Both the position numbers and the translations under genes were made by a program. The notes under the pieces are model-generated. The model saw nothing but the letters and a program-made list of their open reading frames with translations. It was not told the origin of the DNA and searched no databases. Below, piece after piece: positions 21,578 through 23,044 of a stretch of DNA of 23,044 bases; the stretch's first letter is position 1; each line of letters opens with the position of its first letter. The stretch lies in NCBI RefSeq assembly GCF_051960575.1, contig NZ_JBQCEE010000322.1, positions 1-23,044 of the forward strand, given 5' to 3'. This stretch comes from JBQCEE01 sp051960575. GTDB lineage: Bacteria > Actinomycetota > Actinomycetes > Mycobacteriales > Jatrophihabitantaceae.

Positions 21578-22480
21578 CTACGGCAGCGGCCCCTTGGGGC
21601 CGGCCCGCCTGGCCTCGTCCGGATCGGTCGCAGTCGGCTCGGCCGACTTCGCCGGACGCCGCTGGCGCGCCGGGGCGACGACGCCGGGCGCGAGGCGCCG
21701 CGACGTCACGAGGAACGCCGTGTGCCCGATCATGCGGTGCTCGGGGCGCACCGCCAGCCCGACGACGTGCCAGCCCCGGATCATCGACTCGGACGCGGCC
21801 GGCTCGGTGAACCCGCCGTCGGCCCGCAGCGCCTCGACCAGGCGTGACAGCTGCGTCGTCGTGGCGATGTAGCCGACGAACACACCGCCCGGACGCAGCG
21901 CCTGCGCAACGGTCGGCAGCACCTCTTCGGGGCTGAGCATGTCGAGCACCACGCGGTGCACCTGCTCGTCGGCCGGGTGTGTCGCGGCGTCGCCGATGCG
22001 CAGCGACCAGTTCGGCGGCCGCTCGCCGAAGAACGTCTCAACGTTGCGCACCGCCACCTCGGCGTGCTCGACCCGGTTCTCGTAGGAGATGACCGTGCCG
22101 GTCGGGCCGACCGCGCGCAGCAGCGCACACGTCAGCGACCCCGACCCGGCGCCCGCCTCGAGCACCGTCGCACCCGGGTAGATGTCGCCCATCGCGATGA
22201 TCTGCGCCGAGTCCTTCGGGTAGATGACCGCCGCGCCGCGGGGCATCGAGAGCACGAAGTCGGTGAGCAGCGGACGCAGCGCCAGGTAGGCCGTGCCCGA
22301 CGTGGCGGTGACGACGCTGCCCTCGGGCGCGCCGATGAGCGCGTCGTGCTCGATCGCCCCCCGATGCGTGTGGAACTGCTTGCCGGGCTCGAGGGTGACC
22401 GTGTGCAGGCGTCCCTTCGGGTCGGTGAGCTGCACCCGCTCACCGATCGCGAAGGGGCCTGAGCCCGGCGCGCCGCTCAC
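21578..22480 (-). CDS. trmI: tRNA (adenine-58-N1) methyltransferase TrmI
   Basis: TrmI methylates A58 in the T-loop of tRNAs using S-adenosylmethionine, stabilising tRNA. The 300-residue protein has the N-terminal beta domain (GERVQLTDPKGRLHTVTL, residues 13-30), the linker TSGTAYLALRPLLTDFVLSM, the SAM site VLEAGAGSGSLTCALL (106-121), acidic SYENR (132-136) and the catalytic-region Asp180 in VVLDMLSPEE. The last 35 or so residues form a basic-Pro tail. Bacterial enzymes are homotetramers; the closest studied relative is mycobacterial Rv2118c. The start is GTG at 22480, which overlaps the stop of the upstream protease gene in GTGA, so translation is likely coupled. Its neighbours match the classical proteasome locus. 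Confidence 0.96.
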   Translation of the reverse strand: MSGAPGSGPFAIGERVQLTDPKGRLHTVTLEPGKQFHTHRGAIEHDALIGAPEGSVVTATSGTAYLALRPLLTDFVLSMPRGAAVIYPKDSAQIIAMGDIYPGATVLEAGAGSGSLTCALLRAVGPTGTVISYENRVEHAEVAVRNVETFFGERPPNWSLRIGDAATHPADEQVHRVVLDMLSPEEVLPTVAQALRPGGVFVGYIATTTQLSRLVEALRADGGFTEPAASESMIRGWHVVGLAVRPEHRMIGHTAFLVTSRRLAPGVVAPARQRRPAKSAEPTATDPDEARRAGPKGPLP

Positions 22481-23044
22481 GGCACCCGCCCGGCGGGCGT
22501 GCCGAGGGCCGCGGCGACGTCGGCGGTCGTCAGCACACCGGCCGGGGCGCCCTGCTCGTCGACGACGTAGTACTCGCGCGCCGGCGTGGCGCGCAGCCGC
22601 TCGACCAGCTCGGTGCCGACGAGCGAGGCGGGCAGCACCAGCCCCTGGTCGAGCGGACGCGCCACCGTCGCCACCCCCACCCACGGCCGCTGGTGCGGCG
22701 GCACGGCGCCGATCCGCTGCTCGTCGACGATCGCGACGGCTCGGCCGTCGCGGTCGGTCGTGACGATGCCGCGGGCACCGGCCGCCCACGCGCGGTCGAG
22801 GGCCTCGGCGACCGAGGCCTCCTGCGCGACGAAGACGCCGGGACGCACCAGTTCGGCGGCCCGCAGCGACGGGATGCGTTCGAGCAGCGCGCCGAGCCGC
22901 TGCGACTGCGCGGCGCCGACCCACAGGTAGGCCCCGACGGCACCCGCGATGATCGCGCTGGTGGTGCCCCAGCGCGGGTCGCGCACGGCGACGCCGGTGA
23001 CGATGACGACCACGGCGACGGCCCGGCCGGTCCAGGCGGCGGCG
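22477..23044 (-). CDS. C-terminal part of an M50 site-2 protease-type membrane protein with CBS domains (runs off the right edge)
   Basis: The frame is open to the right end, so only about the last 188 residues are visible and the true start lies outside. The visible part opens with a hydrophobic helix (AVAVVVIVTGVAV), a short DPRWG turn and another helix (TSAIIAGAVGAYLWVGAAQS). Two CBS-type repeats follow: LVRPGVFVAQEASVAEALDR with GIVTTDRDGRAVAIVDEQRIG, then LPASLVGTELVERLRA with YYVVDEQGAPAGVLTTADVAAAL. The helix-plus-CBS tail next to trmI fits the site-2 protease (M50) proteins found beside the proteasome locus, but the HExxH region is not in the window, so the peptidase assignment rests on context. 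Its stop overlaps the trmI start by GTGA. Confidence 0.75.
   Translation of the reverse strand, partial: AAAWTGRAVAVVVIVTGVAVRDPRWGTTSAIIAGAVGAYLWVGAAQSQRLGALLERIPSLRAAELVRPGVFVAQEASVAEALDRAWAAGARGIVTTDRDGRAVAIVDEQRIGAVPPHQRPWVGVATVARPLDQGLVLPASLVGTELVERLRATPAREYYVVDEQGAPAGVLTTADVAAALGTPAGRVP

Overview
The window is very GC-rich, with dense, short-spaced genes and frequent GTG starts. It carries the Pup-proteasome genes dop and the AAA ATPase gene (arc/mpa), an F420-type luciferase-like oxidoreductase and a mycobacterial-style paired acyl-CoA dehydrogenase. Together these place it in a high-GC actinobacterium (Actinomycetota). I cannot name the genus from sequence alone. No tRNA, rRNA, transposase, integrase or CRISPR array is visible.

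Layout. The left end (1-2598, minus strand) reads xthA, then a PAP2-type membrane phosphatase, then dop, which runs off the left edge. A divergent HNH nuclease lipoprotein (2676-3416, plus) meets an SCO6745-like gene (3544-4359, minus) over a repeat array. Diverging from that gene is a plus-strand operon of a nitronate monooxygenase-like flavoprotein and two acyl-CoA dehydrogenase subunits (4426-7818). A long minus-strand run follows (7885-17291): alpha/beta hydrolase, kinase-oxidoreductase fusion, 81-residue acidic protein, TauE/SafE permease, malQ, a 103-residue unknown, a secreted beta-rich protein and a FUSC-type membrane protein. A sedolisin peptidase and a 54-residue membrane protein are on the plus strand (17364-19144). 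The right end is the classical proteasome neighbourhood: ARC ATPase (minus), ferredoxin (plus), then trmI and the tail of an M50/CBS membrane protease (minus, overlapping by GTGA).

Two things stand out. First, arc and dop, normally adjacent, keep their order and orientation but are separated by about 18.5 kb holding 17 unrelated protein genes. Dop is therefore probably transcribed from an xthA-PAP2-dop unit instead of from arc. Second, the 3' ends of several genes carry palindromic repeat elements of three unrelated sequence families. These are a 31-bp-period TTGTCCCG array (3431-3519), two 50-bp hairpins (7831-7880 and 8729-8778), each lying exactly 4 nt after a minus-strand stop codon, and a 20-bp-period CGGGTGACGG array that inverts at its centre (19151-19297).

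Functionally, the window mixes protein turnover (ARC, Dop), tRNA modification (TrmI), DNA repair (XthA), acyl-CoA and flavin chemistry, glycogen/maltodextrin metabolism (MalQ) and secreted or envelope functions (sedolisin, HNH lipoprotein, secreted duplicated-domain protein, FUSC, TauE). I see no evidence that the genes between arc and dop form one pathway.
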